A stretch of 43,188 bases of DNA, from positions 1 to 43,188 of the forward strand of contig JAZNXL010000039.1 of NCBI GenBank assembly GCA_045593905.1, read 5' to 3'. Position numbers and translations under genes: made by a program. Source of the DNA: RGIG9041 sp045593905 (GTDB taxonomy: Bacteria; Bacillota; Clostridia; Oscillospirales; QAKW01). Shown one piece after another: positions 1-8,098 of the stretch. The notes under the pieces were generated by a model. That model was not told the origin of the DNA and did not search any database. It saw only the letters and a list, made by a program, of their open reading frames with translations. Positions within the stretch are counted from its first letter, which is position 1. Every line of letters begins with the position of its first letter.

Positions 1-62
1 ACAAGGTTGCCGTTTTCGTCAAGTGGTGTACCAAGCGCAGTATAAAATCCATTTTTTAACAT
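1..62 (-). CDS. Dihydrodipicolinate synthase-family protein, N-terminal fragment (runs off left edge)
   Basis: Only the first 20 codons are in the window, reading leftward from an ATG at 62-60. A strong ribosome site (AAAGGAG, complement of 72-78) lies 9 bases upstream. The visible peptide begins MLKNGFYTALGTPLDENGN, which resembles the N-terminus of DapA/NanA-type class I aldolases, where a TP(L/F)DE(N)G segment follows the first strand. The start is well supported. The family assignment rests on a very short match, and no catalytic residues are visible. Its substrate cannot be told. Confidence 0.45.
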   Translation of the reverse strand, partial: MLKNGFYTALGTPLDENGNL

Positions 63-170
63 AGCAATTAGCTCCTTTATAAAATATTTATATGTTAATT
101 ATATAACTTTATATTTAATTGTAAAATATCAATATAGGACAATTTTTAACAATATTGTCGCATAAAATAA

Positions 171-195
171 AGAGTGAGAGTATTACTCTCACTCT
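171..195 (-). terminator. Rho-independent terminator after the membrane-protein gene
   Basis: A perfect 10-bp stem (AGAGTGAGAG / CTCTCACTCT) with a 5-base loop starts one base past the stop codon of the 197-1837 gene. On the minus strand it is followed by a T-rich tract. It ends the thiI operon and separates it from the DapA-family gene downstream. Confidence 0.8.
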
Positions 196-196
196 A

Positions 197-1837
197 TTAT
201 TTTTTTGTAATGTTTTTGGTTGAAATAATTTGGCTATCAGTTTCGGTATAATCAACAGTTACAACATCGCCAACATTATAGGTTACGATTTCAGTTTTAT
301 CGGCAACACTAATCATGAATGTTTTTTCAAAGCCATCAAGCTTAATAAAGTAAAAGGAGTTGCCGTTAATTACCGCTGTTCTGATATCGGTTATAGCGTC
401 TGTAAGGTGCGACTGGGCAGTTTGGTCTACTGTTGTTTTACCTAAATCTTTCATAAGCTTAACATAGTTTGACTCACACTCTTTAAGCGTTTGACCGGTG
501 GCAACGTTTTGGTACTGGCTAACGTTAATCATCGCATACATTCTAACAAGTCCCGAGTCGTCTTTGAGCGCTACAAAATAAGTGGGCTCGTTTGCAATAT
601 TTAAAAGCAGCGGGAAGGTTGACGTGTAACGAAGGTTTTGAACCTCGCCCTCAGCCGAGCTCATTGCCGAATATTCTTCAGCGCCCGAAATTTCGTAAAA
701 CTTTGTTTGCTTTGTTCTCTGGTTAGTTAAAATAAAACCAATGTTCGACTGGTCAGCGGCAACTGATGTTACACCTGTGTACATATAAACATCGTCATTA
801 AGTGCAATGTAGTTGTAGCCATCGGTTGTTTCTTGACAGTCCTTTTGACCGAAGATAGAGTTGAAATATCCGTGCTTGAGCGTACCGTGATAGTCAAACT
901 GCTCAATAATCAGGTTCGCATTATAAACCCTGTCAACCCAAGTTGGAACATCATTAATATCATAATAGGTTGTTTCGCCCGTGATTGCGTTTACAAGCAC
1001 AACACCGCCTATATCGTGACCTCCGTAAAGACCTATGCGATATACCACACGCGCGGCTACCCAATACGGTATGCCGTTTTCATCAATTTCAAAGTTTGGT
1101 TCTTCGAAAATATAAGTGGGATAGTTAAATCTTAAATGGCGATAAAGGTTGCGGTTAAAATGCTCAGCAGTTGAATATTTCATATTATCAACGCCAAGTT
1201 CAGAAAAGCGGTTTAAGGTAACCTCTTGTGTTACCATATTAATCATAATATATCCCGGAACACCCTTTGAAACATTGTTAAGCCATTTGAATACGTCAAC
1301 ATATTCAAGCGGGGTTACACGAACAGGAGTGCCTTTATAGTTGATTTGTGTATAATAATCATCCATTACCGAGAACTGACTGACAAGGTCAGAAAGGCTG
1401 CCCATCTTTTTGTCGCCGAGCTTTATAGCACTTGCACTGTCGAGGGTTGGAATTTTATCGTAAGATATCGCATCAACATCCTCATTAAAATCACCCGATT
1501 CAACCTCTAAAAGCGATTGATAACGCTTTGAATTAAATATTACAGCACCGGTAAGTGAGCCAACTAAACCAATTACAATACAAACTGCAATTATAATTCC
1601 CAAGACCTTAAACGGAGTTGGAATACTTTTTACGCCGACAATCTCGACCTTTTGAACAAGTGGACGGCGTTTTTGCAAAATCATATAAAGTACAACGTAA
1701 ACAGCTGATAAAACACAAATATCAACAAGCAGTCCTACGTTATGAATTGAAATTGCAGGTAAATTAATGTAAAAACCAACTAATGCAATTACGACTGTTA
1801 CTAAAGCCGAAATAACTGCGCTTTTAACTTTTGACAT
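197..1837 (-). CDS. Uncharacterised membrane protein with three N-terminal TM segments and a large extracytoplasmic region
   Basis: I do not recognise the family. The 546-residue product has hydrophobic segments at about 7-27, 35-55 and 75-100. A soluble region of roughly 440 residues follows and is presumably outside the membrane. It contains two repeats of a PepSY-like logic: 'GYIMINMVTQEVT' near 195 and 'GGVVLVNAITGETTYYD' near 280, each a beta hairpin ending in a T-G/Q-E turn. The gene starts 2 bases after thiI stops, so it is the last gene of the desulfurase-thiI operon, but nothing in the protein suggests a sulfur-transfer role. The start is the ATG at 1837 with a GAG-type site just upstream. 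A hairpin terminator follows directly. Confidence 0.7.
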   Translation of the reverse strand: MSKVKSAVISALVTVVIALVGFYINLPAISIHNVGLLVDICVLSAVYVVLYMILQKRRPLVQKVEIVGVKSIPTPFKVLGIIIAVCIVIGLVGSLTGAVIFNSKRYQSLLEVESGDFNEDVDAISYDKIPTLDSASAIKLGDKKMGSLSDLVSQFSVMDDYYTQINYKGTPVRVTPLEYVDVFKWLNNVSKGVPGYIMINMVTQEVTLNRFSELGVDNMKYSTAEHFNRNLYRHLRFNYPTYIFEEPNFEIDENGIPYWVAARVVYRIGLYGGHDIGGVVLVNAITGETTYYDINDVPTWVDRVYNANLIIEQFDYHGTLKHGYFNSIFGQKDCQETTDGYNYIALNDDVYMYTGVTSVAADQSNIGFILTNQRTKQTKFYEISGAEEYSAMSSAEGEVQNLRYTSTFPLLLNIANEPTYFVALKDDSGLVRMYAMINVSQYQNVATGQTLKECESNYVKLMKDLGKTTVDQTAQSHLTDAITDIRTAVINGNSFYFIKLDGFEKTFMISVADKTEIVTYNVGDVVTVDYTETDSQIISTKNITKK

Positions 1838-1839
1838 TG

Positions 1840-3009
1840 TTACTCTCCTATTCTTATAATCTCGATATTTTCCAATGTAGACTGTACAAGTCCGTCAACA
1901 TCGAGTTTTTGTTCTTCAATTAAAATTTCTGAAAGCACCGGTCGTGTTTTGGGGTGCTTTGGAGTAAAGACAGTACAGCAATCTTCGTATGGTTGAATTG
2001 ATGTTTCAAATGTGCCGATTTTACGCGAAATCTTTACAATTTCTTCTTTATCCATACCAATGAGCGGACGAAGAATAAGCTGATTTGAAATTTCATCGGT
2101 AATATTAAGTGCTTCCATAGTTTGCGATGCAACCTGACCTAAGCTCTCGCCTGTTACACACGCACCGCAGCCTGTTCTTTTTGAAACAGCATTGGCAATA
2201 CGAACCATAAACCTGCGCATAATAACTGTAAAAAGTTCCTCGCGACAGTTTTTCTTAATTTCTTCTTGTATTTTTGTAAAATGAACAAGGTGCACATTCA
2301 TACCGGGGCAATAATCGTTCATAATTTCGGCAAGCTCCAAAACCTTTTGTTTTGCAAGCTCGCCTGTATATGGCGGTGAATAAAAATGAACGCTTGTAAG
2401 CTTAAGTCCCCTTTTTGCCATCATATACCCTGCAACAGGGCTATCGATACCGCCAGAAAGCATAAGGCATGCCTTACCATTTGAGCCGTAAGGCATACCG
2501 CCTGCGCCATTGACTGCGTTTGCGTGGATATATGCACCAAAATCACGCACCTCGACTGTTATTACGACATCGGGGTTATGAACATCAACCTTTAAATGCG
2601 GATAATTCTCTAATAGATATCCGCCAACCTCGTAGCAAATTTGCGGTGAATTAAGTGCAAAGCGTTTATCTGAACGTTTTGCAGCAACCTTAAAGGTTTT
2701 AACCCCCATTAAAGTATCACAGCAATATTCACGCGCCGTTTGTTTAATAAGCTGCATATCTTTTTCGCAAACTGCCGATTTACAAACGGTTGCAATACCA
2801 AATACTCGTTTAACCTTTTCAAAAACCAAGTCAATATCAATGCAATCATCAGGTATTACATAAATTGTTGACTGAACAATAGATATTTCAAAGTTACCGA
2901 GCGGGTAAAGTGATGTTTTTAAGTTTTTTAAAAGTGTTTTTTCAAAACTGTTGCGGTTAAGACCCTTTAGCACAAGCTCACCGCATTTTGCAAGAATTAT
3001 CTCTTTCAT
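1840..3009 (-). CDS. thiI: tRNA 4-thiouridine synthetase ThiI
   Basis: ThiI adenylates U8 of tRNA and transfers sulfur to it to make s4U; in many bacteria it also feeds thiamine thiazole synthesis. The 389-residue protein has an N-terminal ferredoxin-like/THUMP region (about 1-165), then a PP-loop ATP-pyrophosphatase motif SGGIDSPVAGYM near 184. A YEDCCTVF segment near 343 carries the sulfur-relay cysteine equivalent to E. coli Cys344. It ends without a rhodanese domain, so like Bacillus ThiI it should take persulfide directly from a dedicated cysteine desulfurase. That enzyme is encoded 12 bases upstream. The start ATG at 3009 has an AGGAAAGG-like site. The call is very secure. Confidence 0.96.
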   Translation of the reverse strand: MKEIILAKCGELVLKGLNRNSFEKTLLKNLKTSLYPLGNFEISIVQSTIYVIPDDCIDIDLVFEKVKRVFGIATVCKSAVCEKDMQLIKQTAREYCCDTLMGVKTFKVAAKRSDKRFALNSPQICYEVGGYLLENYPHLKVDVHNPDVVITVEVRDFGAYIHANAVNGAGGMPYGSNGKACLMLSGGIDSPVAGYMMAKRGLKLTSVHFYSPPYTGELAKQKVLELAEIMNDYCPGMNVHLVHFTKIQEEIKKNCREELFTVIMRRFMVRIANAVSKRTGCGACVTGESLGQVASQTMEALNITDEISNQLILRPLIGMDKEEIVKISRKIGTFETSIQPYEDCCTVFTPKHPKTRPVLSEILIEEQKLDVDGLVQSTLENIEIIRIGE

Positions 3010-3021
3010 TTTTATCCTTTC

Positions 3022-4137
3022 CTATTTGTAGAGTTTTATTAGCTGACCCTCGAGCGTTGAGACAACATTAAAAAACTCATCAATTTGCTCTGTTGTATTA
3101 TCGTAATCAAAGCTAACTCGTATTGAGCCGTCAGCGGTCTTTTTATCGCAGCCAAGTGACACAAGTGTTTTTGCCTTTTGTTTACTGTGCGATGAACAGG
3201 CTGAGCCTTGAGAAACAAATATATCTTTACTTTCTAAAAAGTGTAGTACGTTTTCGCCAAGGTAACCCATAAACGAAATGTTAATTATATGCGGTGCGTG
3301 GTTGCCAAAACTATTAATTTTTAAAAAGCCGTACTGTTTTGATTTTTCGATAAAGTAATTGTAAAGAGTACTTAAATAACCTTTATCTTTTTTAACGATT
3401 TCACAAACCGCGGCATTAAAGCCTGCAACGGCAGGTGTGTTGTATGTACCTGGAATTAACGCCCCCTCTTGCTCGCCGCCGTGAGTTATTGCGTTTAAGC
3501 GCACTCCTTTTTTAACATAAAGTGCACCTATGCCTTTTGGACCGTTAATTTTATGCGCCGATACTGTTAAAAGGTCGGCACCGAGTTTTTGAACATTTAT
3601 TGGAAGTTTACCAAACGCCTGTACTGCGTCAATATGTAAAAGCGCCGGCGAGCCTTTTTGTTTTATAATTTGTTTTAGCTTGTCCGCAGGTAGAATAAGA
3701 CCTGTTTCATTGTTTACAAGCATACAGCTAACTAAAATAGTTTTATCGTCAATAGCGTTTTCAAAATCGTTTGTGAGCGGATTACACAAAACAACTTCAA
3801 AGCCTTTTTCGGCAAGAGATTTTGCGCACTCGCTAACACTTGGATGCTCAATAGAAGAAATTACAATTTTGTTACCTCTGCGTTTGTATGCGTCAGCTAC
3901 GCCTAAAATTGCAAGGTTGTTGCAATATGTACCGCCTGATGCAATATAAATTTCACCCGCGCTACAGCCAAGCGCAGCAGCAAGGTTTTTTTTAAGAGTA
4001 TCTATATGTGTTTTTGCTTTAACACCAACAGTGTGCAGCGATGACGCGTTGGCAAAATCTTTTGTAATGCAGCTTACCATTGCATCAAGCGATGACGTAC
4101 ACTGTTTGGTTGTTGAGCTGTTATCAAAATATATCAT
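3022..4137 (-). CDS. Cysteine desulfurase (NifS/IscS family), ThiI partner
   Basis: A PLP-dependent enzyme that turns cysteine into alanine and an enzyme-bound persulfide. The 371-residue sequence has the N-terminal YFDNSSTT motif, ISSIEHPSV (the His that stacks on PLP), VNNETG, the PLP lysine in SAHKINGPKG (about 195), and the persulfide cysteine in the GSACSS loop (about 313). The short loop and length fit the Bacillus NifZ/IscS type that works with ThiI. It is the first gene of a three-gene operon and has its own promoter overlapping the end of spoIIP. Iron-sulfur assembly is an alternative role, but no iscU or suf gene is nearby, so tRNA thiolation is favoured. Confidence 0.93.
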   Translation of the reverse strand: MIYFDNSSTTKQCTSSLDAMVSCITKDFANASSLHTVGVKAKTHIDTLKKNLAAALGCSAGEIYIASGGTYCNNLAILGVADAYKRRGNKIVISSIEHPSVSECAKSLAEKGFEVVLCNPLTNDFENAIDDKTILVSCMLVNNETGLILPADKLKQIIKQKGSPALLHIDAVQAFGKLPINVQKLGADLLTVSAHKINGPKGIGALYVKKGVRLNAITHGGEQEGALIPGTYNTPAVAGFNAAVCEIVKKDKGYLSTLYNYFIEKSKQYGFLKINSFGNHAPHIINISFMGYLGENVLHFLESKDIFVSQGSACSSHSKQKAKTLVSLGCDKKTADGSIRVSFDYDNTTEQIDEFFNVVSTLEGQLIKLYK

Positions 4138-4166
4138 TATTTCGTCCCTTTGAAATTAATGAATAT

Positions 4167-4195
4167 ATTATATATTATAACATTTAATTATTCAA
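4167..4195 (-). promoter_or_regulatory. Sigma-A-type promoter of the cysteine desulfurase-thiI operon
   Basis: On the minus strand a TTGAAT -35 (complement of 4190-4195) is followed by 17 bases and a TATAAT -10 (complement of 4167-4172). The -35 overlaps the last codons of spoIIP. An AAAGGGA ribosome site and the ATG of the desulfurase follow about 30 bases downstream. Confidence 0.7.
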
Positions 4196-5185
4196 GGTAT
4201 TTATTATTGAACGTGCAGTATAGGTTGCAGCAAGCTTTGCTTCGTCGAGTGTGTTTGCATCGCTTCCCATTTCTAATAAAAAGGTGTGTGGCGTTACATG
4301 TGTATTGAACCTGTCGGCGCGCAAGTTTACAGGGCGCGATAAATTTGAATAGCTTTTGTTCATAGTTCTTGAAACATTAAGCGCAAAAGCAAAGTTTTTA
4401 CTCCAGCTTGAGTGTTCAAGACCCTTTTGGTTTGTGCCGCAAACAATCATAACCTGCGCAACATTTTTGCCGTCGATTTGTGTTACAGGTTTATATGTAA
4501 TACCGCTTGCATCGGTTATCGAGTCACGGTGAACATCAATAACAATTTTAATTGACGGGTTTTCTTTCAGTGCTTTTTCAACGCCCTTAATCGAGCGTGA
4601 ATATGCACCGCTGAACTGACCTTTATCGTACACCTCGGTTATATGTATTGTTTTATATCCGAGCGCTTCAAACTCTTCTTTAAACACAGCGCCAACATCA
4701 ACAACTGTGCCCCCGCCCTTATAGCTTTCAGAGGTATGGGTGTGGTATATTAGAATACTTGGTGCATCTTTATTAATGTTTGGTTTTTCAAAACTCGAAT
4801 TAATGTATTTAGTTACATCAAATTTTGTATTATTGATTATTGATGTGCCGTTATAATCGGCATATTTACCTGACAAGGCAGAAAGGTTTACAGCAACACT
4901 TTCAGCTTTTGGTTCGGTTATTTGATTAAGGTTTTGTGTTTGCAGCGAGGGTGTTTCAAGTGTTTTTATAAGGCCTTCCTCAAACCCCGATTTATATGCC
5001 AAATTTGTATTAGAAGTTATCAAAGCCGACATGAAAATTGACTTTGGGTTGGTGTTTGTAACCGATTTTACTGCGCCATTTACAAAATATCCGCCAAAAA
5101 TATAAAGCACGGCGCCTGTTAAAGCAATACACAAAGCGCCGCCGCCTATAATCTTTAAATAAAGCACGAATTTTTTATATACCAA
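4184..5185 (-). CDS. spoIIP: Stage II sporulation protein P (SpoIIP), septal peptidoglycan hydrolase
   Basis: SpoIIP is an amidase/endopeptidase that with SpoIID thins septal peptidoglycan so the mother-cell membrane can engulf the forespore. The 333-residue protein has one N-terminal TM anchor (about 10-33) and a low-complexity linker. The amidase_3-like catalytic domain carries IYHTHTSESY (zinc His and Glu, about 145), IDVHRDS (about 213) and a C-terminal FLLEMGSDANTLDEA block (about 302), all family signatures. Translation starts at a TTG with an AGAGGTGG site 6 bases upstream. It lies just downstream of gpr, the same gpr-spoIIP order seen in Bacillus. Expression is expected in the mother cell under sigma-E. 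Confidence 0.95.
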   Translation of the reverse strand: MVYKKFVLYLKIIGGGALCIALTGAVLYIFGGYFVNGAVKSVTNTNPKSIFMSALITSNTNLAYKSGFEEGLIKTLETPSLQTQNLNQITEPKAESVAVNLSALSGKYADYNGTSIINNTKFDVTKYINSSFEKPNINKDAPSILIYHTHTSESYKGGGTVVDVGAVFKEEFEALGYKTIHITEVYDKGQFSGAYSRSIKGVEKALKENPSIKIVIDVHRDSITDASGITYKPVTQIDGKNVAQVMIVCGTNQKGLEHSSWSKNFAFALNVSRTMNKSYSNLSRPVNLRADRFNTHVTPHTFLLEMGSDANTLDEAKLAATYTARSIINTLNN

Positions 5186-5208
5186 AGTATTCCACCTCTT
5201 TAGTACAA

Positions 5209-5216
5209 ATACTATG
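5209..5216 (-). promoter_or_regulatory. Possible sigma-E -10 element for spoIIP
   Basis: The minus strand reads CATAGTAT here, close to the sigma-E -10 consensus CATACAMT, with an ATATTA about 15 bases upstream. This fits the expected mother-cell control of spoIIP, but such short AT-rich motifs occur often by chance. Confidence 0.25.
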
Positions 5217-5230
5217 CGTTAAAAAATAAA

Positions 5231-6073
5231 TTAATACAAAAACTTTAATATATCTTCGGTTGTAAGGCCGTTGTGAAGCGCTTTATTTAGTGCAAATGCA
5301 ATTATTTTTGCGCCAACGTCTGTAGCATCATCAATTCGTATTGGCATTGCGACAAGGTTATTTTCGTTTGTTTTTGCAAGTGATGCAACGTCAATAACTG
5401 TAGGCATACCAATTGAAAGCATTGGTACATCAAGTGTTTTTGATGATATTTGTTTTCGCGCATTGTCTACCCCGCCTCCAGGAGTCAAAGAGGTATTAGA
5501 AATTTGAACCGTTTTACAAAGTCGTGAAAGCGAGGTTGTTGCAAGTGCATCAATCACGATTATCAGCGAAGGTTTTAACACTGTTGATATGCCTTTAATA
5601 ATCTCGGCACTTTCTATGCCTGTAACACCAAAAACATCGGCAGAAATTGCTGAAACATTCGAAAAACAGTCGTTTGCTATAAACTCGGTGTTTTCAAGCG
5701 CGCGTGTAACAATTATGCGTTCAATACTTTTAGGACCTATACTGTCGGCAGTAATGTTTTTGTTACCAATGCCTGTAACTAAAATTCGATTTCCCTTGTG
5801 TTTGTTTGTAAAGCGTGATATTTCTTTTGCTAAAACATCTACTACAATATCAAAATCGCTATCGGTAATTTGATAAGCCTTTTCAAACTCAACCGTTACA
5901 TACTCACCTATTTCTCTATTAAGCGCTTTTGCGTGTTGTTCGTTTTTAACATAAACAGTTGTGACCTTGCAGGCATTATAATTTTGTATCTTGCTGTCAA
6001 TTTTACTTTCTGCATGATTGCTGCTTGCAAGCTCTATTGACTCAATAATTAAGCCTGTACGTGCTTTATTCAA
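5231..6073 (-). CDS. gpr: Germination protease GPR (spore protease, peptidase family A25)
   Basis: GPR degrades the small acid-soluble proteins that coat spore DNA when the spore germinates. It is made as a zymogen in the forespore. The 280-residue protein contains the family core: GNRILVTGIGN followed by ADSIGP (about 94-115), DVFGVTGIESAEII (about 145), IIVIDALAT (about 171), TPGGGVDNARK (about 197) and LSIGMPTVIDV (about 220). It is shorter than the roughly 330-370 residues of Bacillus GPR, mainly in the propeptide and C-terminal parts. The start is a TTG with an AAAGGTGGA site. It is divergent from the DUF1292 gene and followed by spoIIP. Confidence 0.94.
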   Translation of the reverse strand: MNKARTGLIIESIELASSNHAESKIDSKIQNYNACKVTTVYVKNEQHAKALNREIGEYVTVEFEKAYQITDSDFDIVVDVLAKEISRFTNKHKGNRILVTGIGNKNITADSIGPKSIERIIVTRALENTEFIANDCFSNVSAISADVFGVTGIESAEIIKGISTVLKPSLIIVIDALATTSLSRLCKTVQISNTSLTPGGGVDNARKQISSKTLDVPMLSIGMPTVIDVASLAKTNENNLVAMPIRIDDATDVGAKIIAFALNKALHNGLTTEDILKFLY

Positions 6074-6162
6074 AATAATTCCACCTTTATTTTTAAAAAT
6101 ATACTTTTATTTTTTACAGATATGTGTTAGAATATGAGTAGAAAAATACGGAGGATACATTA

Positions 6163-6453
6163 ATGGATAACGAATACGGAAACGATATAGTAACTCTTAC
6201 CGACGAGCTTGGTAACGATTTACAGTTTGAGCATTTTGGTTCAGTCGAGGTTGACGGAACAGTTTATGTTGGTCTTATTGAGCTTTTTGACGACCCTCAA
6301 AAACAACTCGAAAGCGACGGTACACTCTTTATTTTAAAAACTGTTGAAGACGACGGCGGTGAAGAAATACTCGTTACTATCGATGACGATGCCGAACTCG
6401 AAAAGGTATCAAAAGCATTTGAAGAAACATTCGAAGACCTTGTACTTGATTAA
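6163..6453 (+). CDS. DUF1292 family protein (YrzB-like), small acidic protein
   Basis: A 96-residue, strongly acidic protein with the DUF1292 pattern: an ITLTDE(L/D)G opening, the FEHFGSVEVDGTVYVGL block, and an EEILVTIDDDAELEKVSKAFEE ending. Family members in Bacillus (YrzB) and clostridia have no assigned biochemical function. A clean GGAGG site lies 8 bases before the ATG. The 6S RNA gene begins about ten bases after its stop, so the 6S promoter must lie within this gene's 3' end. Confidence 0.88.
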   Translation: MDNEYGNDIVTLTDELGNDLQFEHFGSVEVDGTVYVGLIELFDDPQKQLESDGTLFILKTVEDDGGEEILVTIDDDAELEKVSKAFEETFEDLVLD

Positions 6454-6461
6454 TTAAAATT

Positions 6462-6648
6462 TTACCTGCTGTGTGCGTTGAGTGTATGTTTTAAGCCTAC
6501 ATTACTTTTACGGGAATGATGCTCGACTGTCTGTGTGCACGCCTTTCCGCTTTTAGCCGTTAGGAAGCCTGTGAAGATTAGTCGGCGAACACCCACCTGT
6601 GTTTTTCGCAGGGATTAAAGTCTACATTTGACGGCATTTGCGGGGTAC
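6462..6648 (+). ncRNA. ssrS: 6S RNA (SsrS), RNA polymerase-sequestering RNA
   Basis: The 174-base gap between the DUF1292 stop and the next open frame contains the 6S layout: a 5' strand ACCTGCTGTGTGCG, AAGCCTACATT, and GGGAATGATGCTCGA. It continues with GAAGCCTGTGAAG, then AGTCGGCGAACACCCACCTG, a small CAGGG hairpin, and the closing strand TTGACGGCATTTGCGGGGT. The order matches the E. coli 6S blocks (GAGCC..AUAUUU, GAAUGUGGCGCUC, GAAGCCU, CGACGACACAUUCACCU, CUGCGGCGGCAU). The expected size of about 185 nt fits. The RNA mimics an open promoter and binds sigma-A holoenzyme in stationary phase. A strong terminator follows at 6661. The exact ends are uncertain by about 10 bases. Confidence 0.85.
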
Positions 6649-6660
6649 ATAAAAAATTCA

Positions 6661-6697
6661 GGCGAAAATACCACCTTGTATTTTCGCCGTTATTTTT
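6661..6697 (+). terminator. Terminator of the 6S RNA gene
   Basis: A perfect 11-bp stem (GGCGAAAATAC / GTATTTTCGCC, 6-base loop) is followed by GTTATTTTT. It lies 12 bases after the 6S closing strand and just before tcdA, so 6S is a separate transcription unit. Confidence 0.85.
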
Positions 6698-6708
6698 GGA
6701 TACGAAAT

Positions 6709-7410
6709 ATGAACGAAAAATTTATAAGAACCGAGGCTTTAATAACAAGCGACGGTTTAAAAAAACTTAATAATGCACATATTGTTTTGTGCGGTTGCGG
6801 CGGTGTAGGCTCGTATGTGTTTGAAGCGCTTGTACGAAGCGGTGTTGGACAAATAACTGTTATTGACAACGACCGTATTAGTGTTTCGAACATAAACAGG
6901 CAGCTAATTGCGCTTGAAAGTACCGTTGGCAAAAACAAAGTCGATGTTGCAAAGGCTCGTGCGCAAGACATAAACCCTGATGCAAAAATCAACGCGGTTT
7001 GTAAGTTTATAACACCCGATAACGTTACCGATATTATTGACAGTAATGTTGATTACATCATTGACGCTATTGACTTTGTTCCTACCAAGGTGGCTCTTGC
7101 CGTTTTTGCAAAGCAAAACAATATTAATATCATTGAGTGCCTTGGTACAGGCAACAGGCTTGATGCAACACAGTTTAAAATAACCGATGTTTTTAAAACA
7201 AGTGGGTGTCCCCTTGCTAAAAAAATGCGCACCGAGCTTAAAAAAGCAGGCGTTACAAACCTTGACGTGCTCGTGTCTGACGCGCCTGTTATAAAGCCTG
7301 ACGATATTATTGCCGATGGCAAAAAAACGGTAGGTTCTATTGCGTTTGTACCTTCGGTTGCAGGACTTATTATTGCAGGATATGTTATAAATAAAATTTT
7401 GGAGAAATAA
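6709..7410 (+). CDS. tcdA: tRNA threonylcarbamoyladenosine dehydratase (TcdA/CsdL, ThiF-like E1 fold)
   Basis: TcdA uses ATP to cyclise t6A37 to ct6A in ANN-decoding tRNAs. The 233-residue protein has the ThiF/MoeB Rossmann opening VLCGCGGVGSYVFEALVRSGVG (ATP P-loop, about 24-46), then DNDRISVSNINRQ (the D and R residues of the E1 adenylation site), and DAIDFVPTKVAL. It lacks E1 zinc-cysteine pairs and a ubiquitin-like partner gene, which favours TcdA over MoeB/ThiF. I start it at the ATG at 6709. The frame is open back to 6628, but that stretch is 6S RNA and its terminator. The ribosome site is weak (GGAT). It is followed 4 bases later by trmB, another tRNA-modification gene. Confidence 0.9.
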   Translation: MNEKFIRTEALITSDGLKKLNNAHIVLCGCGGVGSYVFEALVRSGVGQITVIDNDRISVSNINRQLIALESTVGKNKVDVAKARAQDINPDAKINAVCKFITPDNVTDIIDSNVDYIIDAIDFVPTKVALAVFAKQNNINIIECLGTGNRLDATQFKITDVFKTSGCPLAKKMRTELKKAGVTNLDVLVSDAPVIKPDDIIADGKKTVGSIAFVPSVAGLIIAGYVINKILEK

Positions 7411-7414
7411 TACT

Positions 7415-8080
7415 ATGAGAATGAGAAAAAAGAAAAATGCCGACAAGCGTTTTGACAGATGCTTAAGTTTTGCCCTTGAACCAAACGAGGCATTAAAAGA
7501 CGAGTTTTACAACATATTTGATAAAGACAAAAAGACCTACATAGAAATCGGCTCGGGTAAGGGCGGTTTTATCACACAAAGCGCACTTAAAAATACCGAT
7601 ACACAGTATGTTTCAGTTGAAAGAGTTAAAGACTGCATTTTAATGGGTATGGAAAAAGCGGCAGCTCTTGAACTTAAAAACATTAAGTTTATTTGCGCCG
7701 ATGCTGAGGTTTTAACTTCGGTTTTACCATTAAAATGCGCTGATGTTATTTATATTAACTTTTGCGACCCGTGGCCAAAAGCATCACACGCAAAACGCCG
7801 ACTCACCCACAGACGTATGATTGCGCATTATTTACCGCTTTTAAAAGACGGTGGAGAAATTCACTTTAAAACCGACAACGACGGCTTGTTTGATTTTTCG
7901 GTTGAAGAGCTTAAAGACATTGGATTTGAACTTAAAAACGTAACATACGACCTTCATTCAACAAACACACCCAACATTATGACCGAGTACGAAAAAAGGT
8001 TTTCAGATATGGGTGTTAAGATTAAACGCCTCGAGGCAGTACCTACACAAAAGGTTTATGAAACATTAAAAAAAGAGTAG
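7415..8080 (+). CDS. trmB: tRNA (guanine-N7-)-methyltransferase TrmB
   Basis: TrmB methylates G46 of tRNA to m7G using S-adenosylmethionine. The 221-residue sequence has the SAM-binding motif YIEIGSGKGGF (about 42) and the family signature NFCDPWPKASHAKRRLTH (about 110-127) with the catalytic Asp. It ends with the C-terminal TEYEKRFSDMG block. It starts 4 bases after tcdA, so the two tRNA-modification genes form one unit. The stop codon lies inside the shared terminator stem at 8071-8098. Confidence 0.95.
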   Translation: MRMRKKKNADKRFDRCLSFALEPNEALKDEFYNIFDKDKKTYIEIGSGKGGFITQSALKNTDTQYVSVERVKDCILMGMEKAAALELKNIKFICADAEVLTSVLPLKCADVIYINFCDPWPKASHAKRRLTHRRMIAHYLPLLKDGGEIHFKTDNDGLFDFSVEELKDIGFELKNVTYDLHSTNTPNIMTEYEKRFSDMGVKIKRLEAVPTQKVYETLKKE

Positions 8081-8098
8081 TCAAAAGACTACTCTTTT
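8071..8098. terminator. Bidirectional terminator shared by trmB and the SDR gene
   Basis: A perfect 12-bp stem (AAAAGAGTAGTC / GACTACTCTTTT) with an AAAA loop and T-tracts on both strands. The trmB stop lies in the left arm, and the stop of the convergent SDR gene lies at the end of the right arm. Confidence 0.9.

Noticed and set aside
6628..6708. 27-codon N-terminal extension of tcdA
   Set aside because: It lies across the 6S RNA 3' end and its terminator, and ThiF-family homology starts after the ATG at 6709.
6904..7446. 180-codon minus-strand frame
   Set aside because: Fully antisense to tcdA, Cys/Asn-rich, no ribosome site, no recognisable domain.
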